A DNA stretch of 64,000 nt, taken from an uncultured Algimonas sp. (GTDB taxonomy: Bacteria > Pseudomonadota > Alphaproteobacteria > Caulobacterales > Maricaulaceae). The notes below the pieces were generated by a model. That model was not told where the DNA came from, did no database searches, and saw nothing but the letters and a program-made list of their open reading frames with translations. The DNA lies in NCBI GenBank assembly GCA_937923575.1, contig CALDUL010000037.1, forward strand, positions 22,137 to 86,136, read 5' to 3'. The position numbers and the translations under genes were made by a program. Of this stretch, positions 54,161 to 63,264 are shown one piece after another. Position 1 is the first letter of the stretch. Each line of letters begins with the position of its first letter.

Positions 54161-55420
54161 ATGGATATCAACGCACTCATGGCAGACATGCCGGGTTGGC
54201 TACAGGCGATCATACTCGCCGTCGTCGCCTTCGTCATTGCCTTCATCGTCAGCAAGGTCATTTCGACCGTCGTTAATAAGACGCGCTTCGGCGCCAAGGC
54301 CAAGACGACGGGCGGCAATCTGGGCCGCGCGCTCGGCAAGGCCGGCTTCTGGCTGACGCTGCTCTTCTTCGTCCCGCCGATCCTCGGTGCGCTGGACATG
54401 GCCGAATATGGCCGACCCATCGATGATCTGTTCCGCAACATCGCCGACTTCCTGCCGCGCCTGCTGGGTGCCGCGCTCGTCTTCGGCATTGGTTACCTCG
54501 TGGCCAAGATCGCCCAGAACGCCGTCACGGCCACACTGCGCGCGATGAACATCGACGGCATCGCATCCCGCTTCGGCATTGGCGATGCGGCGACGACAGT
54601 CGATCCAGTCACGGGTGTCGCGACGACGACCGCCGCTCCGGCGGCATCCACGGGCTCTCTCGCCCGCGGTCTCGGCACGCTGCTGTTCATCCTGATCATC
54701 GTGCCTGTCGTGATCGGCGCGCTCGGTATTCTGGAAATCGACGGTATCAGCGAGCCACTTTCGGGCATGCTGCAGAGCTTCGTGGACTTCATCCCGAACC
54801 TCGTCTCCGCCGCGCTTGTTCTGGGCCTTGCGCTCTTTATCGGCCGGTTCGTGTCCAACTTCATCAAGGGCTTCCTGCCGACATTGGGTTTCGACAACAG
54901 CGTCAACACGCTGATGGCGATCGATGATGGCCGAGGTCTTCGCTTCCAGCCTTCGGCTGTGGCCGGCAATCTCGCCTTCCTGATCGTCGCCGTTCTGGGT
55001 CTGACCGCTGCGCTTGACATTCTCGGCGTGGATTTCCTCAGCGCGACGTTTGATGAGATCGTCGCCTTTGGTGGGCAGCTGCTGCGTGCGGCCGTGCTGA
55101 TCATGATCGGCGTGTTCCTGGCTAACTTCATCTCGCGCATCATGGCTGGCATGATCAGCCCGAAGATTGCGGAGTTGTTCCGCTATGTCGCGATCCTGAT
55201 CTTCGTCTTCCTCGGCCTGTCGTCGCTGGATCCAGAAGGCCAAATCATCCCGACCGCTTTCGGCGCGCTGGTGATCGGCGCTTCGGTCGCCGGCTCTATC
55301 GCCTTCGGCTTCGGTGGCCGTGACTGGGCCGGACAGGTGCTCGCCAAGATGTTCCCGCCAAAGAACATCGACGGCCCTGCTGCCAAGCCCGCCGCGCGCA
55401 AGACCCCGCCGACTGTCTAG
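54161..55420 (+). CDS. MscS-type (conserved TM-helix) membrane protein
   Basis: 419 aa with about ten hydrophobic segments, including repeated blocks of the kind WLQAIILAVVAFVIAFIV, NIADFLPRLLGAALVFGIGY and SFVDFIPNLVSAALVLGLAL, matching the conserved-TM-helix repeats annotated with mechanosensitive channels. The soluble beta domain of MscS is absent, so it is not a standard MscS. The end has AGSIAFGFGGRDWAGQVLAKM. It is preceded by a perfect CtrA box and followed by a strong terminator. Confidence 0.75.
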   Translation: MDINALMADMPGWLQAIILAVVAFVIAFIVSKVISTVVNKTRFGAKAKTTGGNLGRALGKAGFWLTLLFFVPPILGALDMAEYGRPIDDLFRNIADFLPRLLGAALVFGIGYLVAKIAQNAVTATLRAMNIDGIASRFGIGDAATTVDPVTGVATTTAAPAASTGSLARGLGTLLFILIIVPVVIGALGILEIDGISEPLSGMLQSFVDFIPNLVSAALVLGLALFIGRFVSNFIKGFLPTLGFDNSVNTLMAIDDGRGLRFQPSAVAGNLAFLIVAVLGLTAALDILGVDFLSATFDEIVAFGGQLLRAAVLIMIGVFLANFISRIMAGMISPKIAELFRYVAILIFVFLGLSSLDPEGQIIPTAFGALVIGASVAGSIAFGFGGRDWAGQVLAKMFPPKNIDGPAAKPAARKTPPTV

Positions 55421-55443
55421 CGCGGGCGATAGCCACACGAATG

Positions 55444-55472
55444 AAAGGCCGCTCTTCGGAGCGGCCTTTTTT
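55444..55472 (+). terminator. Rho-independent terminator
   Basis: AAAGGCCGCTC (55444-55454), tetraloop TTCG, GAGCGGCCTTT (55459-55469), then TTT G. Perfect 11-bp stem with a UUCG-type loop and U tract, ending the MscS-type gene. Confidence 0.9.
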
Positions 55473-55543
55473 GTTGGGGCGGGGCTTTCATCGTCGTCTT
55501 TGTCGGATGCACCGCCGCTCCAGCTGCGCTAAGACCGACCCCA

Positions 55544-56341
55544 ATGCACATCGTCGAAGAACTCATTGCGGAGCGGGCACCAAAGCTCGTCGGGCGGCCG
55601 CGGCTCTGGCGGACGGTCCGACCGCTGCTCTACCGCCTGCTCGCCTATGACGCTGCGGTGTTTCTCGCCAATGCGATCCGTCCGATGACGGGCCATGAAG
55701 CCTTCCGCATGGTCACGCGCCACATCAGCCCGCGCACGGCCGTCGAGGGGCTGAGCCATCTGCCGCGCAAGGGCCCCTGCATCATCGTCGCCAATCACCC
55801 GACGGGGCTGGCCGACGGGCTCGCCGTGCATCAGGCCATTCGCGAACGCCGGCCGGATCACGTCTTTCTCGCCAATGCGGATGCGCTGCGCGTCATCCCA
55901 AAAGGCGAAGACATCATCATCCCTGTGGAGTGGGTGCTGGACAAGCGCTCCATTTCAAAGACTCGCGAGACACTGGTCGCCATGCGGCGCGCCATCCGCG
56001 CCGGGCAGTGCATCGTGATCTTCCCCAGCGGACGGCTCGCGCGCGCGGGCTGGACGGGAATCCTGCGCGAACAACCCTGGGAAAGCTCCGCTGCTATGGT
56101 CGCGCGCAAATACGGCGTACCCGTCGTCCCGCTGCGCGTGCAGGCAAGAAACTCGGCGCTGTTCTATGTCTTCCACAAAGTGAATGCCGAGCTGCGTGAC
56201 ATCACCCTGTTCCGCGAGATGCTCAACAAGAAACACCGCCTGTTCCGCCTGACATTCGGCGAAGCGGTCGCACCGGACGACCTGCCGGAGAATGCGGACG
56301 ACGCGACGCTTATGCTGAGAGAGCGAGTGCTTCGGTTGTAG
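55544..56341 (+). CDS. Lysophospholipid/glycerol-phosphate acyltransferase family protein
   Basis: 265 aa. The acyltransferase block reads IIVANHPTGLADGLA, a form of the NHx(4-5)D motif, then the later IVIFPSGRLARAGW and VPVVPLRVQARNSAL. The family transfers acyl chains to lyso-lipids or glycerol-3-phosphate at the inner membrane; whether it is PlsC-type or an outer-membrane lipid enzyme is open. Stand-alone gene. Confidence 0.78.
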   Translation: MHIVEELIAERAPKLVGRPRLWRTVRPLLYRLLAYDAAVFLANAIRPMTGHEAFRMVTRHISPRTAVEGLSHLPRKGPCIIVANHPTGLADGLAVHQAIRERRPDHVFLANADALRVIPKGEDIIIPVEWVLDKRSISKTRETLVAMRRAIRAGQCIVIFPSGRLARAGWTGILREQPWESSAAMVARKYGVPVVPLRVQARNSALFYVFHKVNAELRDITLFREMLNKKHRLFRLTFGEAVAPDDLPENADDATLMLRERVLRL

Positions 56342-56454
56342 CAAGAGGTCGCCCTGCGATGACGCAGGCGTGATCGCGATGTTCATCTCTCGGCTGGTCA
56401 TTCGTGCGGCTCGCCAGTATGGCGCGAACAATTGTTTCAAACCGTGAGCCTTCC

Positions 56455-57330
56455 ATGTCCCGCATTCGTAATCTCGCCCTTCTGTCTTCCGCCGTGCTGC
56501 TCGCCGCCTGTGGCGGGGCCGAGACAGTGGTCGATGAGCCGACGACAGCGCCCGTGGTCCAGGAGGACGCGCGGCTCACGCTAGCGGACACGATCGCGCA
56601 TGAGCGCCGCAATGCCGACAAGCCGCGCGACCAGTTCCGCAATCCGGCCGAGACGCTGGCCTTCTTCGAAGTCGGTCCCGGCCAGACGGTCGCCGAGATC
56701 TGGCCCGGTTGGTACACGGACATCATCGCGCCCTATCTGGCGGACAATGATGGGCAGTACGTCGCCGTGCTCTATCCGACCGGGATCAACGAGCGGCTCG
56801 ATGCGCGCGTACAGGCGTTCAAGGACAAATACTCGGATACGGACACCTATGGCGAGCTCGGCTACGGCGCATTTCTCGGCAATGCGGAGGGCGCGACGCT
56901 GAGCTTGGCGGACAATTCCGTCGATACGATCCTGACCTTCCGCAACGTCCATAACTGGATGGGCGGCGGCTATGACAAGCAGGCGTATGCGGAGTTTTTC
57001 CGCGCGCTGAAGCCCGGCGGCACGCTGGGTCTGGTCGAGCACCGCCTGCCCGAAACCCGCACGCAAGATCCCAAGGGCCGCTCCGGCTATGTGCAGGAGA
57101 GCTACATGAAAAAGATGGCAATGGATGCGGGGTTCGAGTTTGTCGCCAGTAGCGAGGTCAATGCCAATCCGCTGGACACCGCCGATCACCCGATGGGCGT
57201 CTGGACGCTGCAGCCGAGCTCTCGCCTGCCCAAGGAAGGCAGCGAGGAAGCCAAGGATTTCGACGCCGCCCTCTATAAGAACATCGGCGAGAGCGACCGC
57301 GCGACTTTGAAATTCCGCAAGCCGGGCTAA
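56455..57330 (+). CDS. Lipoprotein methyltransferase-fold protein
   Basis: 291 aa from the ATG at 56455. The signal MSRIRNLALLSSAVLLAAC ends in lipobox LAAC, so it is predicted to be secreted and lipidated. The rest matches an unusual class I methyltransferase family (COG4798-like): FFEVGPGQTVAEIWPGWYT, LTFRNVHNWMGGG, FRALKPGGTLGLVEHRLPE. A SAM-dependent enzyme outside the cytoplasm would lack cofactor, so activity is doubtful. The next gene is an SCP2-like protein. Confidence 0.75.
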   Translation: MSRIRNLALLSSAVLLAACGGAETVVDEPTTAPVVQEDARLTLADTIAHERRNADKPRDQFRNPAETLAFFEVGPGQTVAEIWPGWYTDIIAPYLADNDGQYVAVLYPTGINERLDARVQAFKDKYSDTDTYGELGYGAFLGNAEGATLSLADNSVDTILTFRNVHNWMGGGYDKQAYAEFFRALKPGGTLGLVEHRLPETRTQDPKGRSGYVQESYMKKMAMDAGFEFVASSEVNANPLDTADHPMGVWTLQPSSRLPKEGSEEAKDFDAALYKNIGESDRATLKFRKPG

Positions 57331-57442
57331 GCATCGGGAGGTCGGGGAAGCCCGGTGACGGGCTTGGAGTCAATTACCTCTTGGCGCGGCGCGGTGCGCT
57401 CGCCATATAGCGAGCGTAATCAAGACTAGATTGGAGATATCC

Positions 57443-57739
57443 ATGGATAACGCAGCCATCGCATCGCGCATGAACGAAGCCCTCGCCAAAGCGGGCGGCC
57501 TCGACAAATCGGTCAAATTCGACTTCGGCGGAGCGGGCTCCGTTTTCGCCCATGGAACAGAGGCCGAAGTGGACAGCGACAAGGAAGCCGATTGTACGAT
57601 CAGCGTCGACAAGGATGACTTCATCGCACTGGCCGAAGGCAATCTCGATCCGATGATGGCGTTCATGTCTGGCAAGCTGAAAGTGGCGGGCGACATGTCC
57701 GTGGCGATGGGCCTGCAGAGCATCTTCTCCAACATGTAA
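57443..57739 (+). CDS. SCP2 sterol/lipid-binding domain protein
   Basis: 98 aa from the ATG at 57443 with GGAG seven bases upstream. The SCP2 fold is shown by VKFDFGGAGSVFAHG, ADCTISVDKDDFIALAEG and MMAFMSGKLKVAGDMSVAM. It carries lipids or fatty acyl groups in the cytosol. It ends 3 bp before a terminator-like hairpin. Confidence 0.88.
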   Translation: MDNAAIASRMNEALAKAGGLDKSVKFDFGGAGSVFAHGTEAEVDSDKEADCTISVDKDDFIALAEGNLDPMMAFMSGKLKVAGDMSVAMGLQSIFSNM

Positions 57740-57742
57740 ATC

Positions 57743-57776
57743 GGTGGGGCCGGGACCACCCGGCCCACCACTCTTT
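57743..57776 (+). terminator. Terminator-like hairpin after the SCP2 gene
   Basis: GGTGGGGCCGGG (57743-57754), ACCA, CCCGGCCCACC (57759-57769): 11 pairs with one bulged G, followed by ACTCTTT. The U tract is weak. Confidence 0.6.
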
Positions 57777-57809
57777 CGCGGCTCCTCTTTGTGCCGCGGC
57801 GTTTCACAT

Positions 57810-58880
57810 ATGACCCACCCCACTGACGCCGCAACCACGGCCCGATTGCACGCGATCGACGCGCTCGCAGACTGGCCGACCGCCGACCTCGTGCAACCGA
57901 GCGGACACGGTGTTCCGGATATTCTTTCGGGCCGGTTGTCACTCCACATGATGGAGCGGCCGTTGCCCGGGGCGAAGACGAAGACCCAAGCGAAGAGCCA
58001 GGCGCTGCGTGTCGGCGTTGCGATCAATGCCCCGCGTACACGCGACGACGGGCAAGTGACCGACGCGCCGCGCGGCACGATCTTCTTCTCGCCCGGCCGC
58101 ACAGAATTTATCGAGAAATATCTGGAGACGATCGGCGATCTCGTCGCGCGCGGCTTCTGGGTCGTCATGGTGGACCCTAGAGGGCAGGGACTTTCCGGGC
58201 GGATGCTCGAGGATCGGCTGAAATCCTATGTCGGCGACTTCCAGGATTATGCCGACGACATCGGATGGGTCTGCGATACGCTGTCGAAACATTGCCCCAA
58301 GCCACACATCGCCATGGGCCACAGCATGGGTGGCACGATCGTGCTCCAGGCCGTGCTGACCGGGGCGCTCAACCCGTCGGCGATCATCACCTCTGCGCCC
58401 ATGTTGGGGCTGACCGATCTGGATTCCGGGGCGATGCGCGGGATGATTTCGGGACTGTCAGCGCTGGGCTTGTCCGCGCGCAATCTGCCATTCCAGACGC
58501 AGCGCCGCGGACTGCCGGTCGCCTTTGCGGACAATAAGCTGACATCGGACAAGGACCGCTATGCGCGCTGGGCCAGCTTCTTCCAGAATGTGCCGCGCCT
58601 GAGGGTGGGCGAGCCGACCTTTGGCTGGATCGCGCAGGCGCTGAAATCCATGGCCTTCATCAACCGCAATGCGGCCAGCCTGAAGATACCGGGGCTGATG
58701 GTGGCGGCAGGCGGCGACCAGATCGTCACCCCGCTGTCGATCGAGGATTTTGCGCGCAAGGCGAATTGCGACTTCCACGTCGTGCCCGGCGCCAAGCACG
58801 AGCTGTTCCTGGAACGCGACGAAATGCGTGACGAGTTCTTCGCGGTGATCGACCGCTTCCTGGATGAGCACGGTCTTTAG
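57810..58880 (+). CDS. Alpha/beta hydrolase (lysophospholipase-like)
   Basis: 356 aa from the ATG at 57810 (an open frame from 57744 reads through the hairpin). Nucleophile elbow MGHSMGGTIVLQAVL, the DPRGQGLSG turn before it, the acid region VAAGGDQIVTP and the histidine in VPGAKHELFLERDE. This is the pattern of PldB-like lysophospholipases/monoacylglycerol lipases. No signal peptide. Followed after 15 bp by the FAD oxidoreductase on the same strand. Confidence 0.82.
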   Translation: MTHPTDAATTARLHAIDALADWPTADLVQPSGHGVPDILSGRLSLHMMERPLPGAKTKTQAKSQALRVGVAINAPRTRDDGQVTDAPRGTIFFSPGRTEFIEKYLETIGDLVARGFWVVMVDPRGQGLSGRMLEDRLKSYVGDFQDYADDIGWVCDTLSKHCPKPHIAMGHSMGGTIVLQAVLTGALNPSAIITSAPMLGLTDLDSGAMRGMISGLSALGLSARNLPFQTQRRGLPVAFADNKLTSDKDRYARWASFFQNVPRLRVGEPTFGWIAQALKSMAFINRNAASLKIPGLMVAAGGDQIVTPLSIEDFARKANCDFHVVPGAKHELFLERDEMRDEFFAVIDRFLDEHGL

Positions 58881-58895
58881 GACCGACCCGACCCG

Positions 58896-60023
58896 ATGAC
58901 CGAGACGCGAACAGCGGTGATCATTGGCGCCGGGCTGATCGGCCTGAGCACGGCCGATAGCCTGATCCGGCGCGGGGTCGAGGTGACTGTCGTTGACGCG
59001 CGCGACGGTCCGGTGCGCGGGACGAGCTTTTCCAATTCCGGCATGATACACCCCAGTCAGGCGCGCAGCTGGTCGCCCACGCGCAAGGCCACACAGGCGC
59101 AGCGCGATGCCGAATCCGCAACGCGCGATTTGGCGAAAGACGCCATGCCGCGGCTGCTGTCTCGGATGGAAGAGCTCGGTCTGCAGGACATGCGCGCGCG
59201 GCCTCGCGGCTGCTACCAGATCTTTCCCGATCTCGATGCGGCGCGGGCGGCGCAGACGCAGCTGTCCGCGGACGGCATCACGGCCAATGTCGTGATCGAC
59301 CCCAGTCGGACGTTTTCCAAGCCCGCGCTGTTCTTTCCCGAAGACCGATCCGGCGACGCCCATGCCTATGGTTGCGCGCTGGCGGACGATCTCACCGCGC
59401 GCGGCGTGACCTTCATCTACGGGGCGGGCGATGTGCGCATGCGCTGGGACTCGGTACCGGGGCGCGTGGCGGTGTCACTGGCCGGACACAGATTTCGCGC
59501 CGACGACGTCGTCATCTGCACGGGCGCGCGGTCGAGCGAGATACTCGCGCCGCTCGGCCTGTCCGCGCGGATCACGCCGGTGCGCGGCTGGGCGGTGGAT
59601 TTCGATCTGCCCGCGGATTTCCGCTTGCCGCCGACCCCGGTCATGGACGCAGTCTCCCGCTCCGCGCTGACCGTGTTCGAAGATCGCTTTCGCCTGTCCG
59701 GCACTTGGAATGAGGACAGCGCGAGACCTTTGCTGGAACGCTGGGCGGAGCTGATCCCAGACGTTCTGGGCCGGGCCAAACAAGCGCGCTCAGTCTGGTC
59801 GGGACTGCGACCGGTGTCGGGCGCGGGTCGTCCTTACATCGGCGCCGCGCCCATCCCGGCGGATCGCGGCGACACCGCGGGAGAGCCGGGGACGCCGTCG
59901 CGGCTCTGGGTCAACATCGGTCACGGCCATATGGGCTGGACACTTTGTGCGGGCGCGGGCGAGCTGGCGGCCGCAATGATCACGGGCGAGCGCGAGGATG
60001 CGCGATTTGCCTATGGCGGCTAG
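58896..60023 (+). CDS. FAD-dependent oxidoreductase (D-amino-acid dehydrogenase-like)
   Basis: 375 aa DAO-type flavoprotein: the FAD motif VIIGAGLIGLSTADSL and, near the end, WSGLRPVSGAGRPYIGAAP and LWVNIGHGHMGWTLCAGAGELAA, as in DadA. Such enzymes deaminate D-amino acids with a quinone or O2 acceptor. The substrate is unproven. It follows the hydrolase gene closely and precedes the serine hydrolase by 39 bp. Confidence 0.85.
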   Translation: MTETRTAVIIGAGLIGLSTADSLIRRGVEVTVVDARDGPVRGTSFSNSGMIHPSQARSWSPTRKATQAQRDAESATRDLAKDAMPRLLSRMEELGLQDMRARPRGCYQIFPDLDAARAAQTQLSADGITANVVIDPSRTFSKPALFFPEDRSGDAHAYGCALADDLTARGVTFIYGAGDVRMRWDSVPGRVAVSLAGHRFRADDVVICTGARSSEILAPLGLSARITPVRGWAVDFDLPADFRLPPTPVMDAVSRSALTVFEDRFRLSGTWNEDSARPLLERWAELIPDVLGRAKQARSVWSGLRPVSGAGRPYIGAAPIPADRGDTAGEPGTPSRLWVNIGHGHMGWTLCAGAGELAAAMITGEREDARFAYGG

Positions 60024-60062
60024 GCGCTTGCGCTCAACGGCTGTTCGTCCCACAGCCGAGTT

Positions 60063-61334
60063 ATGAAATATCTGCTCCTCGCATCCGCCTGCTGTCTTGC
60101 CGCCTGTTCCGCACAGCTCACCGACGGCCGCTACGATCCCGTCGACTTCGATCCCGCGCCGCTGGATGCCCGGCTCTCCCAAGCTGTAGAAAGCGGCGAA
60201 GTCATCGGCGTGTCGGCGCTGGTCTGGGACGAGGGGCGCGAGGTCTACAACGCGCAATATGGTCTGGGGGACCGGGAACGCGGCACCGAAGTCACCGAGG
60301 ACACGGTCTGGCGCATCTACTCCATGACCAAGCCGATGACGTCGGCCGTCATCATGCAGCTGGTCGAGGAGGGCAAAGTCTCGCTGGACGATCCGGTATC
60401 GAAATTCATCCCAAGCTTTGCGGATGTCAAAGTCGCACGGCTGGGCGCGGACGGTGCGCCGGAGATGGTCGCGCCCGACAGCCCGCCCACTGTGGCGCAT
60501 CTGCTGACCCATACGGCCGGGCTCGGCTACGGCATCTTCGGTGAGGTCAGTCCGACCGAGGCGATGTATGTGCGCGCCGATCTGTTCAAGGCAGGCGAGA
60601 GCCTGGAAGCCAAGGTCGACCGGATCGCGGGCCTGCCCCTGCTTGGGCAGCCGGGCGAGCAATGGTTCTACTCCGCCTCCATCGATGTGCTGGGCCGGAT
60701 CATCGAAGTCGTGGACGGGGCGAGCCTGGGCGAAGCGATGAAGGTGCGGCTGTTCGATCCGCTGGGCATGAGCGAGACCAGCTTCGTCGTGCGCCCGGAT
60801 CAGAAAGCGCGTTTTGTATCGAACTACGGTCTCGCGCCGAGCGGCGACTTCGTGCTGATGGAGGACGGGCAGACCAGCCCCTTCCTCAATGACAACGGTT
60901 ACCAGTCCGGCGGCGGCGGTCTCGTCTCCACGCTCAGCGATGTCGCGCGGTTCGCCGAGGCCATGACGCGCGGCGGTGAGTTGGACGGCGTCCGTATTCT
61001 CAAAGAGGACACGGTCGCGACCATGATGAGCCCGCACACGACCGAGGCGATGCCCTATCTGCAGCCTTGGATCGGCGGGGAGAGCGGCGCGCTGTTCGGC
61101 TACGGCGGATCAGTGCAGGTGAGCGCGACGCCGGATCAGCAAAAATCCGCCGGTCGCTATCCCGGCCAGTGGGGTTGGAGCGGCGCTGCGCGCACCACCT
61201 TCTATATGGATCCGCAGAACGACGCCTTTGGCATCATCCTGCTGCAATTCTTCAGCCCCGAAGATCCTGCGATCCACAATGATTTCCAGGCGCTCGCTCT
61301 GGAACAGACGCGGGATGAGCCGCTGGCCGAGTAA
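60063..61334 (+). CDS. Lipoprotein serine hydrolase (class C beta-lactamase/EstB-like)
   Basis: 423 aa with a lipoprotein signal (LLASACCLAACSA, lipobox LAAC). The beta-lactamase fold has SxxK in WRIYSMTKPMTSA, YxS in WFYSASIDVLG, and HLLTHTAGLGYG. The usual KTG is not obvious, so an esterase or peptidase (EstB-like) is as likely as a beta-lactamase. It faces the periplasm. Convergent with phoA (adjacent stops at 61334/61335). Confidence 0.83.
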   Translation: MKYLLLASACCLAACSAQLTDGRYDPVDFDPAPLDARLSQAVESGEVIGVSALVWDEGREVYNAQYGLGDRERGTEVTEDTVWRIYSMTKPMTSAVIMQLVEEGKVSLDDPVSKFIPSFADVKVARLGADGAPEMVAPDSPPTVAHLLTHTAGLGYGIFGEVSPTEAMYVRADLFKAGESLEAKVDRIAGLPLLGQPGEQWFYSASIDVLGRIIEVVDGASLGEAMKVRLFDPLGMSETSFVVRPDQKARFVSNYGLAPSGDFVLMEDGQTSPFLNDNGYQSGGGGLVSTLSDVARFAEAMTRGGELDGVRILKEDTVATMMSPHTTEAMPYLQPWIGGESGALFGYGGSVQVSATPDQQKSAGRYPGQWGWSGAARTTFYMDPQNDAFGIILLQFFSPEDPAIHNDFQALALEQTRDEPLAE

Positions 61335-62795
61335 CTACTCCAGCATGCGCTCGATCAGTTTGCCGATCTCGTCCTGTTCCATGACGCCGCGGACTTGGTC
61401 GGACCCCGGACCGGTCGCATAGAGGGGCACATCTTCGCCGGCATGGGTTTCCGAGCCCAGCGGCACGGCGGTCTGTTGGCGGTAGTCGGGTGACTGCACC
61501 ATATTATCCGTGAGCGCCGGGCTGTCTGGCAGGCGAACATTGGGCCCGTTGTGATAGCCTAGCGTGGTGTAGGGCTTGCCGTCCTCGGCCAGCACTGGGT
61601 TGGGGTCGGGCTGTCCGGTTTCGCGGTCGTTACTCTTGACCAGACCCAGAATCGGGTTCCCGCGTGTTGGATAGCCCGACATGGAGAAGACGTGGGAATG
61701 GTCGGCGGTCACGAGAATCAGCGTGTCGTCGCCCATTGTCTCTTTTGCGACGGCTACGGCTTCGTTCAGCGCCTGCATGTCGCGCATGGCACGATAGGCA
61801 TTTGTGCCGTGATGGGCATGGTCGACCCGGCCCGCCTCGACCATCAAAACGTATCCGTTACGATTCGCCGACAGGCGATCCATGGCGAATCGGGTCATCT
61901 CGGCGAGTGATGGCTCGTCCGTTTCCGCGCGGTCGGCTTCGAAAGACATGTGCGAACTGTTGAACAGGCCCAGCATCCGACCGTCTGGCGCCGCGTTCAT
62001 TTCGGACGCGGTGCGCACCACGGCACCGGGGAATCGCTCGACTTGCGAATCGGAGAACTCTTTCGCACCCCCGCCCAGCAGCAAATCGGCCTCGGACATC
62101 ACCAATTGTTCTGACAGTGAGGTGCATCCGGCGGCGAGAATCGGTCCCTCTATGTCCTTGTCGGCTTCCCAATCGCGCGACACGGCATGTCCATACATGG
62201 CCGCCGGGGTGGCATGAGTGAGCCTGGCTGTGGAAATTACACCGACCGAACGGCCCGATCGTTTCGCTTTGGTGGTCAAAGTCGCGGGCGGATTCGCCTC
62301 CGTTCCACAGCTTCCGAGCACCATGGCGTCGAGCGAATCGGCGGGGGGCACGTTCACCGTGCCGATATTCGTCTTATAGCCGGACAAGATCGCGGTCGCC
62401 GTTCCGGCGCTATCGGCCACCTGGCTATTGGTGTTGTAGGTCTTGATAAGGGCCAGATTCGCGAAGTCTTCGAACGCCAGCACATGTTCTTCACCCCGCA
62501 GACCCCGGGACTGACCGTCGAATATGCGGGCGGCCGTTATAGTACTCACACCCATGCCGTCGCCGATAAACACCACGATATTGCGGGGTTTTTGCGTCTG
62601 AGCGGGGTTGTCCCCCGCTCTGTCCACAGGCTGGGAAGAGGTCTCACTGCGTTCTTGTGCAGAAAGGCTGTTGCTATCCGAACACGCCCCCAATAGAGCG
62701 CCGCTCGAACTTGAGAACAGGGCAAGCGCGACGCAAGTCGAGGCGAGCTTCTTCCGGCGAAAGTTGGGCTCGGGTTTCCGGTTATATCGGTGCAT
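61335..62795 (-). CDS. phoA: Alkaline phosphatase, lipoprotein form
   Basis: 486 aa from the ATG at 62795. After a signal ending in lipobox LGAC the phosphatase fold follows: FIGDGMGVSTITAARIF, the nucleophile serine in ADSAGTATAILSG, zinc ligands in DHAHHGTNAYRA and VTADHSHVFSMSG, and histidine in ETHAGEDVPLYATG. It releases phosphate from monoesters in the periplasm. No Pho box is apparent in the 100 bp upstream. An open frame to 62870 is not needed. Confidence 0.9.
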   Translation of the reverse strand: MHRYNRKPEPNFRRKKLASTCVALALFSSSSGALLGACSDSNSLSAQERSETSSQPVDRAGDNPAQTQKPRNIVVFIGDGMGVSTITAARIFDGQSRGLRGEEHVLAFEDFANLALIKTYNTNSQVADSAGTATAILSGYKTNIGTVNVPPADSLDAMVLGSCGTEANPPATLTTKAKRSGRSVGVISTARLTHATPAAMYGHAVSRDWEADKDIEGPILAAGCTSLSEQLVMSEADLLLGGGAKEFSDSQVERFPGAVVRTASEMNAAPDGRMLGLFNSSHMSFEADRAETDEPSLAEMTRFAMDRLSANRNGYVLMVEAGRVDHAHHGTNAYRAMRDMQALNEAVAVAKETMGDDTLILVTADHSHVFSMSGYPTRGNPILGLVKSNDRETGQPDPNPVLAEDGKPYTTLGYHNGPNVRLPDSPALTDNMVQSPDYRQQTAVPLGSETHAGEDVPLYATGPGSDQVRGVMEQDEIGKLIERMLE

Positions 62796-62893
62796 GTCAG
62801 GTACAGCTCGCTGTGCTATTGATGTGGTTCGCTTGATCGGATCATCCCTAGCATGTCCCCACGGGGTCAAATGCGAAAAGATGATGAAAGGTG

Positions 62894-62921
62894 TTGCAAA
62901 GGGAAAATCATCTCCCTAGGT
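62894..62921 (+). promoter_or_regulatory. Putative rRNA promoter, upstream copy
   Basis: TTGCAA, 16 bp, CTAGGT, followed by the GC-rich AGCGCTCCTCGC. The same design recurs 228 bp downstream. The GC-rich stretch behind the -10 fits stringent-controlled rRNA promoters. Confidence 0.55.
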
Positions 62922-63022
62922 AGCGCTCCTCGCTGAAGAGCAGCCGGTCACACGGCACCGCACTTCATCGCCGACGACCTCCGGGTCAAACGCAAGCGGG
63001 GTATTGGACATGACAAACGGTG

Positions 63023-63050
63023 TTGACCCGGAGACGGGGATCACTATTTG
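63023..63050 (+). promoter_or_regulatory. Possible middle rRNA promoter
   Basis: TTGACC, 16 bp, TATTTG lies between the two TTGCAA promoters. The hexamers are plausible but not repeated elsewhere. Confidence 0.3.
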
Positions 63051-63121
63051 GCGCGGCCAATCACGGACCTGACGACGAAGCGGATTGTTCCAAAGCGTCT
63101 GAAGAAAAGTGAAAAAAGATG

Positions 63122-63149
63122 TTGCAAAGAAAACCTTGGTTTTCTAAGT
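63122..63149 (+). promoter_or_regulatory. Putative rRNA promoter, downstream copy
   Basis: TTGCAA, 16 bp, CTAAGT, then AGCGCTCCTCGC, near-identical to the copy at 62894-62921, including an A-rich stretch (GAAAAGTGAAAAAAGATG) before it that could be an UP element. Confidence 0.6.
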
Positions 63150-63189
63150 AGCGCTCCTCGCAAACGGGCACTGAGCTCGGGACGCAAGG

Positions 63190-63217
63190 AGGTCTCCTTC
63201 GAGAGACCTTTTGTTTT
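63190..63217 (+). terminator. Terminator-like hairpin in the rRNA leader
   Basis: AGGTCTC (63190-63196), 6-nt loop, GAGACCT (63203-63209), then TTTGTTTT. It lies between the last promoter and the boxA-like element, so it may attenuate transcripts or serve as an antitermination target. Confidence 0.45.
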
Positions 63218-63244
63218 GGACGAAGACCAGCGGTTTTCATCCGA

Positions 63245-63264
63245 GCTGTTTGACATCGTGAATA
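63245..63264 (+). promoter_or_regulatory. boxA-like antitermination element of the rRNA leader
   Basis: CTGTTTGACATCGTGAATA, followed by GGAAGAGAGACGC and GCGGCG, matches the pattern found in alphaproteobacterial rRNA leaders ahead of 16S (boxA and processing stem). Confidence 0.5.
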
